32,116 nucleotides of DNA from an uncultured Alphaproteobacteria bacterium (GTDB taxonomy: Bacteria; Pseudomonadota; Alphaproteobacteria; RF32; CAG-239), in assembly GCA_944392155.1 (NCBI GenBank), contig CALXVR010000021.1, forward strand, positions 1-32,116. Reading direction: 5' to 3'. The position numbers and the translations under genes were made by a program. Position 1 is the stretch's first letter, and each line of letters begins with the position of its first letter. The notes beneath the pieces were generated by a model, which had not been told where the DNA came from, did no database searches, and was given only the letters and a program-made list of their open reading frames with translations. Below are positions 14,963-22,597 of this stretch, one piece after another.

Positions 14963-16216
14963 ATGTTAGAAGATGCTTTGATGATTGTAGCGATATTGTT
15001 GGCTGCCGTGTTTGGCGGTTTGTTTGTGGCGATGAAAGAAAAAGACGCTCAAAGTCGTGATGAAAATATGCGTTTGAAAGAACAATTGAAGCAAGCTTAT
15101 AAATTAGAAGCGGCGGCAAGAATGGCCAGCGGTGCGGCACATGATTTTAATAATATGTTGTCTGGAATTTGCGGGGCGGCAGAATGCTTGAAGCAAAGGC
15201 TATCCGAAGATGCGAAGTTGAATAGATATTGCGAAATTATTTTAAGCGGATGTGAGCAAGCATCTCATTTGGCTCGACAAATGACCAGATTGTCAATACG
15301 ACAAGACGAGCATTTTGAACCTATGGATTTGAGGAGCAGTCTGGAAGATAGTTTGAAGTTGCTTGAGCATGGTTTAGGAAAACATATAAAAATCGTTCGG
15401 AAGTTTGAAACTAAGGTTTTGCCTGTAAATCTCAGTGCGGAACATTTGCAAAGCTTGATTCTGAATCTTGGTTTTAATTCTCGTGATGCCATGGGCGAAA
15501 AAGGCAAAATTACGGTTGGGTTGAGACAGGTGTCTTTAACCGAAGATGATATGTCAAATTATTTGATACGGACTAAGGTTGGTGATTTTGCCGAGGTGAG
15601 TTTCGCAGATAACGGGACAGGTATTTCTCCTGAAAATATTAAGAGAATTTTTGATCCTTTTTTTACAACTAAAAAAGAAGGTATGGGTAACGGTTTGGGG
15701 TTGTCTGAGGTTTATGGCGCGGTTTCGGCGGCAGGAGGTACGATTAGGGTTGTTAATCTGAAAAAAGGCGTTTGCTTTTATATCCTGTTTCCTATTGTGC
15801 CGCAAAAAATTGAGGTTAAAAAAACGAAAAAGAAAAGCCAAAAGTTGGCCCTTAGAATTTTGGTTGCAGATGATGATGCTCTGCAGCGCGCGTTGGCGCA
15901 TGAAATTTTGACATCGGCCGGCTGTGATGTTAAAACGGCTGACTGCGTGGCTACGGCAGAGGCAATTTGTTCGGGAACCTTTAAGCCAGATGTCCTTATG
16001 GCCGATGTTGTTTTGCCAGATGGGGATGGCGGCAAAATCTATGAAAAATTAAAGAAAAAAAATAAAAAAATAATGGCTGTGTTTTTGAGCGGAGGTGCTC
16101 CCAGTGAAAAAGTTGAAAAGATTTTGAACAAAGATAAGCGTACAACGTTTTTGGAAAAGCCTTGTCGTGCAGAGCAGGTGTTGGAAAAGTTGCAATTCTT
16201 GTTAGCAAAAATGTAA
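14963..16216 (+). CDS. membrane-anchored hybrid histidine kinase with receiver domain (CckA-like)
   Basis: 417 residues from ATG 14963, chosen because GAGG lies 5 bases upstream; an in-frame TTG at 14942 has none. Order: one N-terminal membrane segment (ALMIVAILLAAVFGGLFVAM), a short coiled coil, a HisKA box with GAAHDFNNML (phospho-accepting His), an HATPase domain with N box LNLGFNSRDAM, FADNGTGI, FDPFFTTK and GNGLGLSEVYG, and a C-terminal receiver (LVADDDALQR; acceptor Asp in VLMADVVLPD; Lys in FLEKPC). The architecture resembles CckA without its PAS domains. It has no sensor domain of its own, so input may come from a partner; the divergent HydS-PAS operon is a candidate (inference). Confidence 0.88.
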   Translation: MLEDALMIVAILLAAVFGGLFVAMKEKDAQSRDENMRLKEQLKQAYKLEAAARMASGAAHDFNNMLSGICGAAECLKQRLSEDAKLNRYCEIILSGCEQASHLARQMTRLSIRQDEHFEPMDLRSSLEDSLKLLEHGLGKHIKIVRKFETKVLPVNLSAEHLQSLILNLGFNSRDAMGEKGKITVGLRQVSLTEDDMSNYLIRTKVGDFAEVSFADNGTGISPENIKRIFDPFFTTKKEGMGNGLGLSEVYGAVSAAGGTIRVVNLKKGVCFYILFPIVPQKIEVKKTKKKSQKLALRILVADDDALQRALAHEILTSAGCDVKTADCVATAEAICSGTFKPDVLMADVVLPDGDGGKIYEKLKKKNKKIMAVFLSGGAPSEKVEKILNKDKRTTFLEKPCRAEQVLEKLQFLLAKM

Positions 16217-16280
16217 GCAGCTTGATAAAAAACAGACAAAAGTTTAATATGGGTCTGTGTTGAACGGAGGATGTCTTTAA

Positions 16281-17567
16281 TTGACAACGATGAATAAACA
16301 GCAAAATAAAATGTCTGAAAAGTTTTTACTGGAAACGCTGGACCGTATTGCCAGAAATCCGTTTGGCTATGATGTTTTGTATGTTAGTATTTCTAAGCTA
16401 AAGCCCAAAAACAGACATCCTGAGTTCGTAAAAGTTTTGGCTAGATTGTTTGATAGTGTTGTCGGTTCTGCCAGAGGGCAGTTCTTTGTGCTCTCAAACG
16501 GCGACTTTGTTATTCTGGCAAAAAATATTACGTCCGATGTCGTGGATGAGGCTGTTAAAAAGTTGCGGCAGGGTCTTTCATCGGACCCAATCATTCATTC
16601 ACACGACGGAAGCGCTTTTGCCAGAGTTATCAGTTTTCCCGAGGGATTTGCTTCTTTTTATGAATATATTGAAAAACGGATTTTAATGCCGGAAGAAAGT
16701 CTTGGTGCTTTTGATTATAAGCGTCCGATTGAGGCTAAGGAAGTTGATGATGTGACTGAGACACTTGATGTGGCGGATATATCGGATATTGTTAAAAGAC
16801 AAAGTGTTTTGCGTGTTTTGGGCGGCGGACGTTTTAAGGTGTTATTTCAGGAGTTCTTTGTCGCAGTAAAAGATTTGAGCTTGAATTTTGATCCAAATTT
16901 AGATTTGGTTGCCAATAGATGGTTGTTTATGTATTTAAGCCAAACTTTGGATAAGAAGGTCTTGTCTGCCTTGCCGGTTGCTGAATTGCAAAAATGGCCG
17001 GAATATATAAGTTTGAATCTTAATTTGTCTTCAGTCTTTTCTAGAGAGTTTGTGGATTTTGCAAAGAACTTTTTGCGCGGTGAGAGAAAGCTGATTGTTG
17101 AAGTTAAGCTGATGGACGTTTTTAATAATCTTCCTCTTTATTTTGAGGCTAAGGAGATTTTACACAGAGGCGGAAATAAGCTTCTGATTGATGAAGTTGA
17201 TACTGCGGCTTTGAAGATGTTGAATATTAAACGTTTGGAACCGGATTTGGTTAAGATTTTTTATGAGCCGTTGTTAGAATATGATTTAGAAAATGAAAAT
17301 TTGCGTAAATGTATTAGTGATGTCGGACGCGAAAATGTTATTTTAGCCAAATGTGCCGATGAGAAGTCTTTGAAGTGGGGTGTGCATTATGGTATTACGG
17401 CATTCCAAGGACCTTTTATGGATAATTTGGAAGTTGCCATGATGCGGACAAAATGTTCAAACGGTAAGAATTGTTCCGTGCAAGAATGTTTGAAAAGAAG
17501 ACGCTTGTTGCTTGGAAGATTTCGTGATGAGTGCGTTAGAAAAGATATTCTGGAAGATTTGTTGTGA
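16281..17567 (+). CDS. degenerate GGDEF-EAL-like protein 1
   Basis: 428 residues from a TTG start; GGAGG ends 10 bases upstream, while ATG 16290 is 19 bases away, so TTG is tentatively kept. The N-terminal part resembles a GGDEF fold with the signature lost (FFVLSNGDFVILAK where xxGGDEFxxL is expected). The C-terminal ~250 residues resemble an EAL fold: VLFQEFFVAVKDL, ISLNLNLSSVFS, LIVEVKLMDVF, LLIDEVDTAAL, DLVKI, LAKCADE and AFQGPFM align in order with EAL landmarks, but the EAL, DDF and E-G-V-E metal-binding motifs are altered. Cyclic-di-GMP hydrolysis is unlikely; a binding or scaffold role is possible (inference). A Cys-rich tail (CSNGKNCSVQEC) lies near residue 400. Confidence 0.65.
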   Translation: MTTMNKQQNKMSEKFLLETLDRIARNPFGYDVLYVSISKLKPKNRHPEFVKVLARLFDSVVGSARGQFFVLSNGDFVILAKNITSDVVDEAVKKLRQGLSSDPIIHSHDGSAFARVISFPEGFASFYEYIEKRILMPEESLGAFDYKRPIEAKEVDDVTETLDVADISDIVKRQSVLRVLGGGRFKVLFQEFFVAVKDLSLNFDPNLDLVANRWLFMYLSQTLDKKVLSALPVAELQKWPEYISLNLNLSSVFSREFVDFAKNFLRGERKLIVEVKLMDVFNNLPLYFEAKEILHRGGNKLLIDEVDTAALKMLNIKRLEPDLVKIFYEPLLEYDLENENLRKCISDVGRENVILAKCADEKSLKWGVHYGITAFQGPFMDNLEVAMMRTKCSNGKNCSVQECLKRRRLLLGRFRDECVRKDILEDLL

Positions 17568-17576
17568 GAGTAAAAG

Positions 17577-18857
17577 ATGTTTATATTTAATAAATCAGAG
17601 CCTGAAAAACCTTCTTTTACCAAGAATACGCTGATTCTGGATTATTTGATGCGCATGGAAAAGGATTTAAATGATTATCAGGCGCTGTGTATATTTATCC
17701 ATAAATTACAAAGTCAAAAAATTCGCAGCTTGCAACGTCAGGAGCTGATAGAAACTTTTGAAAATGTGATAAAGAAAAGCGGTGGCGAAATTTTTGGTTT
17801 GCCGAATGATGATATGGTGGTTATCTTTAGTAAAACTGCCTATGATGAGATTTTGGCGTGCTTGGTTAAAGTGCGTTTTATGTTTCATGATGATGCTTTT
17901 TTGCAAAATGCGGTTGATTTAGAAAGTGTAAAGTTTGTACGTTTTTTTGAGCTTGGAAACGGAGCTTCGGAATTTAAGGCTCTGATTAAGTCCAGTATGG
18001 AAAATAGTAGTGCAGATGTTTCCAACTTTTCAGGTAACGGAGTGAAAGAGAAATCTTCTGCTCTTCCGTCCTTTGTAAGCGGTGCCAGAAAATTACGGCG
18101 GGAACTTACCCCTTCAATGTTGGCAAAAGTTCAGAAAGCTCTGTCTATGACCGATTTCTCGAGTTTGATACGTCGTCAATCCGTATGTGCGGTTATCGGA
18201 AAATCTCCTCCACAAATGTTGTTTGATGAGGTATTTGTTTCTATTGCCGATTTGAGAGATATGTTGTTGCCGGATGTCGATTTGACGGCGAATCCGTGGC
18301 TGTTTCAGCATTTGACGGAAACGTTGGATAAGCGCGTTTTGGTTAGTATCAGTCGGCATGATGACGGTTCTCTTACAAATAATTTTTCCATTAATCTGAA
18401 TGTGTCTACCATATTGTCAGATGAGTTTTTGGAGTTTGACGATAATATAAACGCTTCAATGCGCTCCTCTATTGTGTTAGAATTACAGTTGGTGGATATT
18501 TTTAGCGATGTTAAGGCTTTTATGCTGGCTAAGACCTTTGCTCAATATCGCGGTTATAAAATTTGTATTGACGGTATTACGGTTGATAAGCTGAAATATA
18601 TCGATAGAGAGAACTTAAATAGTGATTTGATTAAGATAATTTGGCATCCGTCATTTATGGATGTTATCAGCGAAGATAAACATTTCACGGATTATGTGAA
18701 TAAAGCTGAACGTGCAAAAATGATTTTGTGTCGTGTCGATGATCCTCAAGCTGTCGAAGTAGGAAATTCGTTGGGAATTAATCTTTATCAAGGAAGGTAT
18801 ATTCAGCGGTTGCTTTTGGCTCAGCCAAGAAAGACTATATTTAGTATAAAGAAGTGA
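17577..18857 (+). CDS. degenerate GGDEF-EAL-like protein 2, paralogue of its neighbour
   Basis: 426 residues, 9 bp after its paralogue. Shared landmarks in the same order include I-x-RQSV, a DLTANPWLFQHLTETLDKRVL block matching DLVANRWLFMYLSQTLDKKVL in protein 1, FSINLNVSTILSDEF, IVLELQLVDIF, KICIDGI, DLIKI and LYQGRYI. The GGDEF-like loop reads GLPNDDMVVIF. The FEITE, DDFGTG and AEGVE motifs are degenerate; the Lys of the IKID motif remains. The pair probably arose by tandem duplication and works together, perhaps downstream of the kinase. A terminator follows. Function is not established. Confidence 0.65.
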   Translation: MFIFNKSEPEKPSFTKNTLILDYLMRMEKDLNDYQALCIFIHKLQSQKIRSLQRQELIETFENVIKKSGGEIFGLPNDDMVVIFSKTAYDEILACLVKVRFMFHDDAFLQNAVDLESVKFVRFFELGNGASEFKALIKSSMENSSADVSNFSGNGVKEKSSALPSFVSGARKLRRELTPSMLAKVQKALSMTDFSSLIRRQSVCAVIGKSPPQMLFDEVFVSIADLRDMLLPDVDLTANPWLFQHLTETLDKRVLVSISRHDDGSLTNNFSINLNVSTILSDEFLEFDDNINASMRSSIVLELQLVDIFSDVKAFMLAKTFAQYRGYKICIDGITVDKLKYIDRENLNSDLIKIIWHPSFMDVISEDKHFTDYVNKAERAKMILCRVDDPQAVEVGNSLGINLYQGRYIQRLLLAQPRKTIFSIKK

Positions 18858-18865
18858 CGCATATT

Positions 18866-18899
18866 AAAAAATCCCCTGAAATTTTCAGGGGATTTTTTT
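18866..18899 (+). terminator. intrinsic terminator after the GGDEF-EAL-like pair
   Basis: AAAAAATCCCCTGAA and TTCAGGGGATTTTTT flank a 3-base loop; the T-run is continuous with the right arm. The symmetrical A/T flanks would let it work in both directions. Confidence 0.92.
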
Positions 18900-18918
18900 G
18901 TTAGCCAAAAAAATTTTA

Positions 18919-18971
18919 TGTAGTCTCATTAACGGTTGACAAAAAAAATTGTAGTCTCATTAATAGTTGAC
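18919..18971 (+). repeat. two 22-bp direct repeats in a promoter region
   Basis: TGTAGTCTCATTAA-CG-GTTGAC (18919-18940) and the same with TA in place of CG (18950-18971): 20 of 22 identical, start-to-start distance 31 bp (about three helical turns). Each ends in TTGAC, a -35-like element, and each is preceded by an A-rich tract. They may be binding sites for a regulator or a duplicated promoter. Confidence 0.8.
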
Positions 18972-18995
18972 TCATTTCTAAAATCAGTATATCCT
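18967..18995 (+). promoter_or_regulatory. candidate promoter of the Cys-rich secreted protein
   Basis: TTGACT (18967-18972, the end of the second repeat), 17 bases, TATCCT (18990-18995). The first repeat offers TTGACA (18936-18941), 17 bases, ATTAAT (18959-18964), a second possible promoter. Confidence 0.45.
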
Positions 18996-19040
18996 AATAT
19001 TCAGATATGGACTTTAACTTTGAATGTCGGGAGAATGATT

Positions 19041-20564
19041 ATGCGAAACTTGCTTTTATCTTCAGTTACTTTACTTTTGGTACCGGCAGTGGCGATAGCC
19101 TCTCCCGAGTTCAAACCACATACACACACCACACCTATTGAGTTAAAGCCCATATCCTCCCCTTCAGACATTAAACTCGCTTCAGTTTGCTTCTTGGGGT
19201 ATGGGGATTGCGGTGATATTGGGTTTGGAAAAGGTGATGAGAACTATCAGATTGATCCTAAAGATCAATGCCTTAGTGAAGGGTATTATGAAAATAACTG
19301 CAGTTCGGTGCAAGAACCGGAAAGTTATTGTCCTTATGATAAATCGTATATTAAAGGGTGTAAGTGTCGAACCGACCTAGTTTCTTGTCCGGCGGGCCAA
19401 GAAGGAGTTGGTGAAAGTTGTGATGGAAAGTATTTTTCTTGTAATTGTTCGCCGAGTTTGGTCTTTTGCGGGGAAAATGAGATTGGTGAAGGAGCAAGTT
19501 GCGGTGGGCGCTATGAGTCTTGTTCTTGTGGAAGTTCTTATATGTATTCTTCATCTAATTGTTCGTATCCTCGAAAATTGTCAGGCTCTTCTTGTGGGGG
19601 GAAATATACAAAATGCTCTTGTCCTGAAGGGGTTGATGCCGGATCTTTTGGGTGTGCAGAATATTATCCTTCTCCATGTTCTTCCGTTTGTAAAAGTGCT
19701 AATAATGATAATTGTGAAAATCGCGTAGATAATAATTCGGAACTTTATGGATGTATGAAATATTATAGTGATTGTTCTTCTAAATGTGAGATTCCATATA
19801 AAGATAATTGCAGAAACAGAACAGATGTTATTTCAGAATGTCCGGATAACGCAACATGTTCGTATTTTTCTGACTGTTCTTCTAAGATTAGTTCTTGGAC
19901 TTGTAATGAAGGATATAAGATGTCAGGCAATGTTTGTGTCGAAAAAGGCTGTGAAATCGGTGATATTTATTATACGGACGGAAAGTGTTTGCCGGCTGCA
20001 AAACATGACACCAATAAGACGCCTTTAGGTGTTGTTGTTTATGTTACGGATGAAGGACAGCATGGGCAAATTTTGTCTTTATGGACGGTTGATGCTAACG
20101 GAAATAAATCGGCAACAAATTCTGTAAAAATGGTTTGGTCTACCGAGGCCGTTGATATTTCCGGCGTGAAAAATGCCAGCGGTCGATATACGGCAAAGGG
20201 TGATTATAATAGTTGCAGTAATACTGAGGCAATCCTTGCACAAGGTGATGCAAGCACTTATCCGGCGGCTTGGGCTGCGCATAAATATGCTCCGACAGCA
20301 GCTACTGCGGGTAAATGGTGTTTGCCGTCTGCCGGTATTATGTCTAGGGTTTATAGTTATCAGGGCGTTATACAGACTTCAATTAAGGCTGTGGGCGGAT
20401 TGGAATATCAGGATTGTTCTACTTGGACATCAACAGAGCAAGATGAAAAATATGCATGGTATGCATGCTTTACTTTTAGTGATGGTATAAATGTTTTTGG
20501 TCCGAAGTATCAGTTAGGACTTTCCGAGCCTGGGGCTCTTGTTCGTCCTGTAATGGAGTTCTAA
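19041..20564 (+). CDS. secreted cysteine-rich modular protein with DUF1566-like C-terminus
   Basis: 507 residues from ATG 19041, placed by GGGAG 7 bases upstream and by a clear signal peptide (MRNLLLSSVTLLLVPAVAIA, cleavage near A-S-P-E). The frame is open further upstream but through the promoter. The mature first ~300 residues hold about 34 cysteines in repeated units: three copies of SC-D/G-GK/R-Y-x2-C-x-C, then copies of C-S-S-x-C with D-N-C-x-N-R and Y-x-D-C-S-S. The C-terminal ~170 residues have the W-C-L-P, W-T-S-T-E, YAWYACFTF and VRPV pattern resembling DUF1566/Fibrobacter-paralogous-type domains. It is probably an exported, disulfide-rich surface protein; ligand unknown. Confidence 0.75.
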   Translation: MRNLLLSSVTLLLVPAVAIASPEFKPHTHTTPIELKPISSPSDIKLASVCFLGYGDCGDIGFGKGDENYQIDPKDQCLSEGYYENNCSSVQEPESYCPYDKSYIKGCKCRTDLVSCPAGQEGVGESCDGKYFSCNCSPSLVFCGENEIGEGASCGGRYESCSCGSSYMYSSSNCSYPRKLSGSSCGGKYTKCSCPEGVDAGSFGCAEYYPSPCSSVCKSANNDNCENRVDNNSELYGCMKYYSDCSSKCEIPYKDNCRNRTDVISECPDNATCSYFSDCSSKISSWTCNEGYKMSGNVCVEKGCEIGDIYYTDGKCLPAAKHDTNKTPLGVVVYVTDEGQHGQILSLWTVDANGNKSATNSVKMVWSTEAVDISGVKNASGRYTAKGDYNSCSNTEAILAQGDASTYPAAWAAHKYAPTAATAGKWCLPSAGIMSRVYSYQGVIQTSIKAVGGLEYQDCSTWTSTEQDEKYAWYACFTFSDGINVFGPKYQLGLSEPGALVRPVMEF

Positions 20565-20592
20565 AAAAAGCCCCGTTAGCGGGGCTTTTTTT
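20563..20592. terminator. bidirectional terminator
   Basis: AAAAAAAGCCCC-GTTAGC-GGGGCTTTTTTT, a perfect 12-bp stem lying between the convergent stops of the secreted protein and the small minus-strand gene; it can serve both strands. Confidence 0.93.
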
Positions 20593-20596
20593 GCTT

Positions 20597-20896
20597 TTAA
20601 TCTCTGATTTCAGCCTCGTAGGCATAAACAATCTCTGTTTCTTTTTCATTTTCGGAACGGCTTAGTTCGCAAACCATTAGGGTGTCTGCGTCCTGCAGGC
20701 TGTCAAAAACCTCTGCATTAATGTCTTTGAGCAAGAGGCTATCATTGTTATTACGAACCAAGAGCGCGGCGTTGTCTTCTGTATCCAGCTCGATATGCGG
20801 ATTTTGAGGTTCGCTTTCACGTTCATAAAGAAGAAGCATAACTTCATCTTCGTCGTTAATCAAAAAATCAAAAGTGTTAAAATTATCCGCATCCAT
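20597..20896 (-). CDS. small acidic protein of unknown function
   Basis: 99 residues, strongly acidic (many Asp and Glu), no membrane segment and no recognised family. It seems strand-rich (FDFLINDEDEVMLLLYE, NAALLVRNNNDSLLLKD, EIVYAYEAEIRD). AGGA lies 8 bases before the ATG, and the gene ends next to a shared terminator, which supports it as real despite its size. Confidence 0.6.
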   Translation of the reverse strand: MDADNFNTFDFLINDEDEVMLLLYERESEPQNPHIELDTEDNAALLVRNNNDSLLLKDINAEVFDSLQDADTLMVCELSRSENEKETEIVYAYEAEIRD

Positions 20897-20932
20897 ATTT
20901 GTGTTCCTATAATTTTATCTTGTTGCATGCTA

Positions 20933-20947
20933 GTTAAATTATTTAAC
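20933..20947. promoter_or_regulatory. palindrome in divergent intergenic region
   Basis: GTTAAA-TTA-TTTAAC, a perfect 15-bp inverted repeat directly before a TTGACA hexamer (20949-20954). It lies between two divergent genes and could be an operator; no convincing -10 box at normal spacing follows, and the AT-richness makes chance more likely. Confidence 0.3.
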
Positions 20948-21041
20948 GTTGACAAGACTAATGTTGATATTTGTATTTATTTTGCTGAAATCGGTTTAAA
21001 AATGCGTTAACTTTATGAACAGATTTTAGGAAAGGTGGAAA

Positions 21042-21716
21042 ATGCAAGTTTTGATAGACCGCTTTATTACGCTCTTAAAATGGCCGATGGCTGTTTATAT
21101 GCTGATTTCGGTGCCGGCATTTATTCGTTCTCTTTATTATTTTAATTTTGTTAATATCAAATTTTTTGTTTTAGGTGCCGGATTTATATTGTTTTTTATT
21201 GCCAGACAAATGGCTGATGGTTCGGTGAAAGCAAGTATGCAGATTGTGGCACATGAGTTAACCCATGCTTTCTTTGCTCTTATTACTTTTCATAAGGTTA
21301 AACATATTCGTGTTGAGGCTGATGACAGCGGTGGTTCCATGGGCTTTGAAGGCGAAGGAAATTGGCTGATTGTGATTGCGCCTTATTTCTTTCCGCTATT
21401 TGGTTTCTTTTATATGCTTTTTGTGTCTGTATGGACATCTTTTGCGCCGATGAACCTTATTTTGAATGGAATTTTGGGATATTTCTTAGGTTACCATTTG
21501 GATACCGTAGCATCACAAATTCATGAAAAACAAACAGACTTGCCAAAGGTTTCTTACAAGTTTTGTTGGATGTTTTTACCAGGGGCAAATTTTTGGGTCA
21601 TTGGCAGTATGCTTGCCTTTAACAGTCGCGGTTGGGATGGTTTTTGGATATACCAAGACCTGATTAAGAAACTTAATGTTCTTAACTTTGAATATGTAAC
21701 CAACCTGATTTTTTAG
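21042..21716 (+). CDS. membrane protein with HExxH motif, putative metalloprotease
   Basis: 224 residues with about five hydrophobic segments. HELTH at residues 71-75, at the start of a hydrophobic stretch, is the zinc-metalloprotease signature and recalls membrane-embedded M50-like (site-2 protease-type) peptidases. A second metal ligand is not clear; a D in YHLDTVASQ (~167) is a candidate. AAAGGTGGA lies 5-13 bases before the ATG. The stop overlaps that of the convergent LD-carboxypeptidase gene by four bases. The substrate is unknown, and assignment to M50 rests on the motif and topology only. Confidence 0.6.
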   Translation: MQVLIDRFITLLKWPMAVYMLISVPAFIRSLYYFNFVNIKFFVLGAGFILFFIARQMADGSVKASMQIVAHELTHAFFALITFHKVKHIRVEADDSGGSMGFEGEGNWLIVIAPYFFPLFGFFYMLFVSVWTSFAPMNLILNGILGYFLGYHLDTVASQIHEKQTDLPKVSYKFCWMFLPGANFWVIGSMLAFNSRGWDGFWIYQDLIKKLNVLNFEYVTNLIF

Positions 21717-22597
21717 AGATAGGTCAAGCGGCAATTGTCCGCATCAAGTCTGACCGGAACACCTATGGGCAGAATAACCCTTGATGGGGTGTGTCCGTAA
21801 GGGAAGTTTTTGATGACAGGAATGTTTAGGTTTTTACAAAACTCGTCTATAATATCATCAATGCTTCCATCCTCGGGGTCTGCAATCTCGGTGTCAGCAA
21901 ACTCACCAAAGACAATGCCTTTGACTTTATCAAAATTTGGGCATTGGGTGAGCTGTTGCAACATAATGTCTATTTTATAAGTTTTTTCGCTGACATCTTC
22001 TAAAAGCAGAATAGTGTTGCTTAAATCCGGATAAAAAGCCGTGCCGCATAAGTTGCGTAAAAGGCTTAAACATCCGCCAAGCAAGATGCCTTCTGTTTGA
22101 CCTTTGTTTACGGTTTTACCATAATGTAAGTTAAGTTTTTGGTTGTTGAAAATTTGGTGTAGGGTTTGCTCAACCAAAGAATCGATTTTGCCGGTTTTGA
22201 AGTCGTATTTTAACGAAAAACCCGTGCAGCTTGCAACTTTGGTTTTGGCATAAATTCCTAGCTGGAGAGCCGTATTATCGCTAAAGCCAAAAATGGGTTT
22301 GGGATTTTTGCGAATGAGCTCATAGTCTATAAGAGGTAACATATATTGGCTGCCGGTTCCGCCGGAGGTGCAGAAAATGGCTTTGATTTCCGGGTCTGCA
22401 AAAAAACGATGCAAGTCAGCAACACGGTCTTCGGCAGTGCCCGCCATATAGCGAAAAGTATCATAAATATGTTCGCCTAAAACGGGAACGAAACCTAATG
22501 AACGCAAATAAGCCAATCCGCATTCTACGGCTTGTTTATTGCTTATGAGAGATGAGGGACTGATGATGCCTATTTTGTCATTAGGTTTTAGTTCCAT
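21713..22597 (-). CDS. LD-carboxypeptidase, peptidase family S66
   Basis: 294 residues, normal for LdcA/MccF-type S66 peptidases, which remove the terminal D-Ala from cytosolic muropeptide tetrapeptides during cell-wall recycling. The N-terminal IGIISPSS motif, FCTSGGTGSQYMLPLIDY, and the catalytic triad Ser106 (GFSDNTAL), Glu202 (LLEDVSEK) and His271 (YGHTPSR) are all visible. Its start directly abuts the stop of the Mur ligase gene, so both act in one operon; together they suit muropeptide recycling. MccF-like immunity function is an alternative but less likely in this context. Confidence 0.85.
   Translation of the reverse strand: MELKPNDKIGIISPSSLISNKQAVECGLAYLRSLGFVPVLGEHIYDTFRYMAGTAEDRVADLHRFFADPEIKAIFCTSGGTGSQYMLPLIDYELIRKNPKPIFGFSDNTALQLGIYAKTKVASCTGFSLKYDFKTGKIDSLVEQTLHQIFNNQKLNLHYGKTVNKGQTEGILLGGCLSLLRNLCGTAFYPDLSNTILLLEDVSEKTYKIDIMLQQLTQCPNFDKVKGIVFGEFADTEIADPEDGSIDDIIDEFCKNLNIPVIKNFPYGHTPSRVILPIGVPVRLDADNCRLTYL

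Noticed and set aside
16271..16297. Eight-codon reading frame overlapping the start of the first GGDEF-EAL-like gene
   Set aside because: Its ATG follows GGAGG without any spacer, so it is a poor start; GGAGG is better placed for the TTG at 16281.
18936..19040. Longer N-terminus for the Cys-rich protein starting at TTG 18936
   Set aside because: It would run through the promoter repeats; the signal peptide and the GGGAG site fit ATG 19041.
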